Below are positions 61,062 through 64,000 of a DNA stretch of 64,000 bases, piece by piece. Source of the stretch: Acidobacteriota bacterium (GTDB taxonomy: Bacteria > Acidobacteriota > Holophagae > Acanthopleuribacterales > Acanthopleuribacteraceae); the NCBI GenBank assembly GCA_030066195.1, contig JASJCB010000053.1, positions 1-64,000 on the forward strand, written 5' to 3'. Below the pieces are notes generated by a model. That model ran no database searches, was not told the DNA's origin, and saw only the letters and a list, made by a program, of their open reading frames with translations. How positions within the stretch are numbered: the first letter of the stretch is position 1; each line of letters begins with the position of its first letter. Made by a program: the position numbers and the translations under genes.

Positions 61062-63418
61062 TCAAGCTCCCCGTCCGCATCCTCTTCCATGTCTTCGTCA
61101 TCTCCCGCATCTTCACCCAGCACCGCTTCGTGCTTTTTATCGTCCGGTGTCACAATCGCTTTCAGGGCGGCAACGAGATCGCTTTCTCGATTCGCTTCGA
61201 ACAAATCGAACCGCAGGTCGGCGGTTTCGCGATTATAAATACCGCCCTTATCCGCCGCGAGAATATTGGCAAGCTTGTTCGGATCCTCGTAGCAATACTC
61301 CTGCAGTAACGGCCACAACTCGTCACGAACGATTTCACCGATACGGGCCGCCGTCGCGGCGGGCTTTCCACCCGGCATCAGGTAGGCATGGCCCACTTGC
61401 AGGTTGCGTCCGTCACGGCCCAATTGCTCCACAATCCGCCGATTCAGCGCCCGCAACCAACTGCCCAGCGTGATGTCGCCGATGGCGCCGCCGCGCAACA
61501 GGTTCGGCTCCGGCATCAATTCCTTGAACGCGAAACGACGCCGCAAGGCCGTGTCCAGCAAAAGAATCGATCGATCGGCCGTGTTCATGGTGCCGATAAT
61601 CAGCAAGTTGTCCGGAACGGTAAAGGGTTTCTTGGAAAGCGGTAACCAGGCGCTTGTCTTGCCACGCTTGGAAACCTCCAGAAGGGTGATCAGTTCGCCG
61701 AAGATCTTGGGGATGTTGCCGCGATTGATCTCGTCGATAATCAGCACGAATCGCCGATCCGGCTTTGCCCGCGCGGCAATGACCATTCTCTTGAATATGC
61801 CGTCGTCCAGCTTGAATCCATTTCCGTCGGGCCGGTAACCCTCGATGAAGTCCTCATAGGAATACATGGGGTGGAAGGTGGTCGTGGTAATAAAGGGATC
61901 GCCGCCGGTCCGACCGTAGATTTGGTCGCGCTTCCGGTCGGAGAGTTGGGACGGCAGGCAGCGATAGTTCTGCCGCGCCACCACCTCCAGGGCAATATTC
62001 TCCGCGTGGTAGGTTTTACCGGTTCCCGGCGGGCCGTAAAGAATGACCTGGCGTTTGCGTTCCAGCATTTCCACCACCTGGCGGGCGATACCCTCCAAGG
62101 GGAGCAGCGGCTCGTGCGGAGCTTCGATACTTCCACGATCGGCGTCCTGCCGCACCCGGCCGGCATCGGCCCGGTTCCCGACGGCGAGGTTGAAATTCGG
62201 CCAGGGTCCCACGCCGATACCCAGCAGGAAACTTTCGATATCGGCCACCACCGGTTCGGTCGGGTCCAATTTGCGCAGGTTGGTTTCTATATTCACGGAG
62301 GAACCGGTTTCAAACGGTTCGGTATGATACCAGCGAACCGGAACCTGATGGGGCCGCGTTCCGCCGGGTCGATAGCGGTAAGCGCCCGTCACTTCTCCGA
62401 CCGCCACCACCGTCGCCCTATCGGAAAACAAGGCGACCAGACTGCCTTCCTTGAGGCGGTAGACCAGCTCGACCAAATTGCGGCGATCGGTATCCTGATG
62501 GTGGAGCCCTACTTCTTGAAACAAGGTGTCGACAGCCAGGCTGATATCCCGTTTTTTGCTGAGTGAGAGCACCTCGGAAAGATCGCCTATCTTATCCGGC
62601 CCCAATGACAGGCACTCCTGCGCCAACATTTCCTTCCACGCGGAAATGGCGCCCCCAAGGCCCAGGCCCCAATGATCCCTGGGCGCCAGGTCCTTGCCCA
62701 ACCGGTAGCGCAATGGTTCGGGAACATCGGCCGGGGCCGGCAAGCTGTTCCAAAATTGAATACTTTGGATATCCAGCGCATAGGGCCCCGCTGTTATGGG
62801 TACCACCCCCACGCGGTAAAGGTGTGCCTGCAAATAGCGTAGGGTCGCGTTCCAGGTCACCCGTTCCGGGCAATACAAATGCAGGTACTTATGCAACCAC
62901 ACGCTGTGATGCCATTGAGGCGCCGCTGTCTCCACCGCCTTCTGGAATTCGGTCGGGTCGATCTCGTTTACCGACACTTTTTGGAACGGCTCAACCGCCC
63001 GCACCGCGCTCAGGATTTCATCACGCCTGGATTTAAGAGCTTCCAGCGCCTCGTCTTCCGAAATGGTTTTGGGCTTGTGCGAACCTTCCTGTTTGGCCTG
63101 CCAGGTACCGCCGGCCTTTTCCTGCCAAACGCCGAATTTCTTGGATGACCCGCCCGAAATACTGCCGAAGAGTTGGTAATTGAAGGTATCGTCGTTTTTG
63201 AACTCCAACCAGTAATCCATCGGTTGGTCTTCGGTTATATTGTAAGGCAGTTTTCGCAATAATTCCGGCCCGCTCAGGGATGCCAGTCGCTCCGGCCCGA
63301 AGAGCGCCAGGAAGTTGTCGCGCTGCCGGTTCAATTCGGCCGGATCCGGCAGGGAAAGCGACCGGCCCGGTTCGGAGGCCAGATATTTGTTCAGTATGGC
63401 GTGCGCCTGCTTTTCCAT
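61058..63418 (-). CDS. McrB-like AAA+ GTPase with N-terminal EVE-like reader region
   Basis: The product is 786 residues. Residues 1-300 are a variable N-terminal region. Around 310-350, LVALFSDRATVVAVGEVTGAYRYRPGGTRPHQVPVRW matches the pattern of EVE/PUA-like modified-base reader domains. The McrB AAA+ domain follows: Walker A GPPGTGKT (462-469), MYSYEDFIEGYRP, Walker B FVLIIDEINRGNIPKIFGEL and the sensor GTMNTADRSILLLDTALRRRF. The C-terminus is acidic. It would power translocation and cleavage together with McrC, so this is a type IV restriction system. Confidence 0.9.
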   Translation of the reverse strand: MEKQAHAILNKYLASEPGRSLSLPDPAELNRQRDNFLALFGPERLASLSGPELLRKLPYNITEDQPMDYWLEFKNDDTFNYQLFGSISGGSSKKFGVWQEKAGGTWQAKQEGSHKPKTISEDEALEALKSRRDEILSAVRAVEPFQKVSVNEIDPTEFQKAVETAAPQWHHSVWLHKYLHLYCPERVTWNATLRYLQAHLYRVGVVPITAGPYALDIQSIQFWNSLPAPADVPEPLRYRLGKDLAPRDHWGLGLGGAISAWKEMLAQECLSLGPDKIGDLSEVLSLSKKRDISLAVDTLFQEVGLHHQDTDRRNLVELVYRLKEGSLVALFSDRATVVAVGEVTGAYRYRPGGTRPHQVPVRWYHTEPFETGSSVNIETNLRKLDPTEPVVADIESFLLGIGVGPWPNFNLAVGNRADAGRVRQDADRGSIEAPHEPLLPLEGIARQVVEMLERKRQVILYGPPGTGKTYHAENIALEVVARQNYRCLPSQLSDRKRDQIYGRTGGDPFITTTTFHPMYSYEDFIEGYRPDGNGFKLDDGIFKRMVIAARAKPDRRFVLIIDEINRGNIPKIFGELITLLEVSKRGKTSAWLPLSKKPFTVPDNLLIIGTMNTADRSILLLDTALRRRFAFKELMPEPNLLRGGAIGDITLGSWLRALNRRIVEQLGRDGRNLQVGHAYLMPGGKPAATAARIGEIVRDELWPLLQEYCYEDPNKLANILAADKGGIYNRETADLRFDLFEANRESDLVAALKAIVTPDDKKHEAVLGEDAGDDEDMEEDADGELE

Positions 63419-64000
63419 GATCGCCCCTAACTCTCTATTTTCAAATCCTCATCGGTGCGGTAGATGTTGAACGGGCATCCACCGACCCCGTCCCCTGACA
63501 GAGCGCGAACTGACCGGCTCGCACACCGTCGGCAACGGCTTGTTTCAGCACATCATCGCCCTTCAGGATGGGCAGGTGTGTAAAGTTGCAAAAAGATCCG
63601 GGCAGACGTTTTAATTCCAGAACCGGAGCGTCCCTGGCCTGGATGCACGGGAAAATAGCTACAGTGACTATTTTATCGGTTTGTGAGGTATCTGTAAATT
63701 TTTATCCTCGCGGGCTTGTTTGCTCACGAAACCCCGGGCATGCAAGCCGAGAATCGCCCCCCGGGCGAGGCGAGGCGGAAACCCTGGGCGCGCACGCTTC
63801 CAGCGTGCATTTTCATGGGCTGAGCCTGTTTTTCCGGTTTGATTTCAACACCTTAAAAGCAATCTGCCTCGTCCCCAGGTAAGGCCGGGCAGATCGTGTG
63901 CCTGAGTTTTTAAGTTGTTTTAAATTAACGCGATAACTTTCGCCCGTCCCAGGGAAGAGCACGCAGGATGCGTGCGCGCCCAGGGGGTTGCACCCCCCTG
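63419..64000. other. Non-coding right end with inverted G+C-rich repeats
   Basis: No gene is convincing; a 104-codon frame at 63568 has no ribosome binding site or domain. Two near-identical 27-base elements face each other, CCCTGGGCGCGCACGC... at 63782-63808 and its inverse at 63959-63985. The window ends in a hairpin, CAGGGGG and CCCCCCTG (63981-64000). The gap also holds the promoter region for mcrB. This looks like a dispersed repeat cluster. Confidence 0.5.

Noticed and set aside
63568-63882. 104-codon frame near the right end
   Set aside because: Crosses the inverted repeat element and has no start signal or domain.

Overview
The window looks like a Gram-negative bacterial chromosome segment, most plausibly from the Acidobacteriota. 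This placement is tentative and made without any database search. It rests on a G+C-rich base composition, an outer-membrane gene set (SurA-like isomerases, an RND efflux pump, lipoproteins), and an RNA polymerase beta subunit with a cysteine-rich insertion that I believe occurs in that phylum. No plasmid, phage or insertion-sequence genes are visible. The content is housekeeping genes with small accessory islands between them.

Layout. 1-3.4 kb: an unrecognised protein, then a minus-strand operon for an exported ETHKG-repeat protein, an ECF sigma factor and a likely membrane anti-sigma factor. 3.6-5.0 kb: a DUF4336 protein and a TetR repressor behind a 35-bp palindrome. 5-10.7 kb: a DEDDh exonuclease, a serine hydrolase divergent from gamma-glutamyltransferase, and a methyltransferase. 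10.8-24.3 kb: the minus-strand informational block tRNA-Tyr, tRNA-Gly, tRNA-Thr, tuf, tRNA-Trp, secE, nusG, rplK, rplA, rplJ, rplL, rpoB, rpoC. Its promoter, hairpins and terminator can be read from the sequence. 24.3-32 kb: a DUF2231 membrane protein, a small CxxC protein, two parvulin-type isomerases, a DUF4351 remnant and an RND efflux pair, followed by a 129-bp tandem repeat. 32.4-36 kb: an ispH / HD phosphohydrolase / AmpG-like operon. 36-36.6 kb: a XisI-type protein with a XisH-like tail ORF.

36.7-42.2 kb: a four-gene operon with an aldehyde dehydrogenase, a LigB-type extradiol dioxygenase subunit, a fusion of the partner subunit with a RidA deaminase domain, and serine hydroxymethyltransferase. 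The first three genes match consecutive steps of 2-aminophenol meta-cleavage (AmnB/A, AmnC, AmnD). The fusion is the most unusual gene architecture in the window.

42.3-47.9 kb: a type IV pilin-like protein followed by two paralogous TMTC-like membrane glycosyltransferase/TPR proteins, which could be a pilin glycosylation locus. 48-52.4 kb: an Rpn-type nuclease and a C39-peptidase ABC exporter with its HlyD partner, but no visible precursor peptide. 52.7-59.5 kb: a multidomain beta-lactamase-like lipoprotein, an orphan NTPase, and a chemotaxis receptor with a sigma-28-type promoter. 59.8-63.4 kb: a two-gene McrBC-type restriction system with an EVE-like reader segment in McrB. The last 0.6 kb is non-coding and holds inverted G+C-rich repeats.
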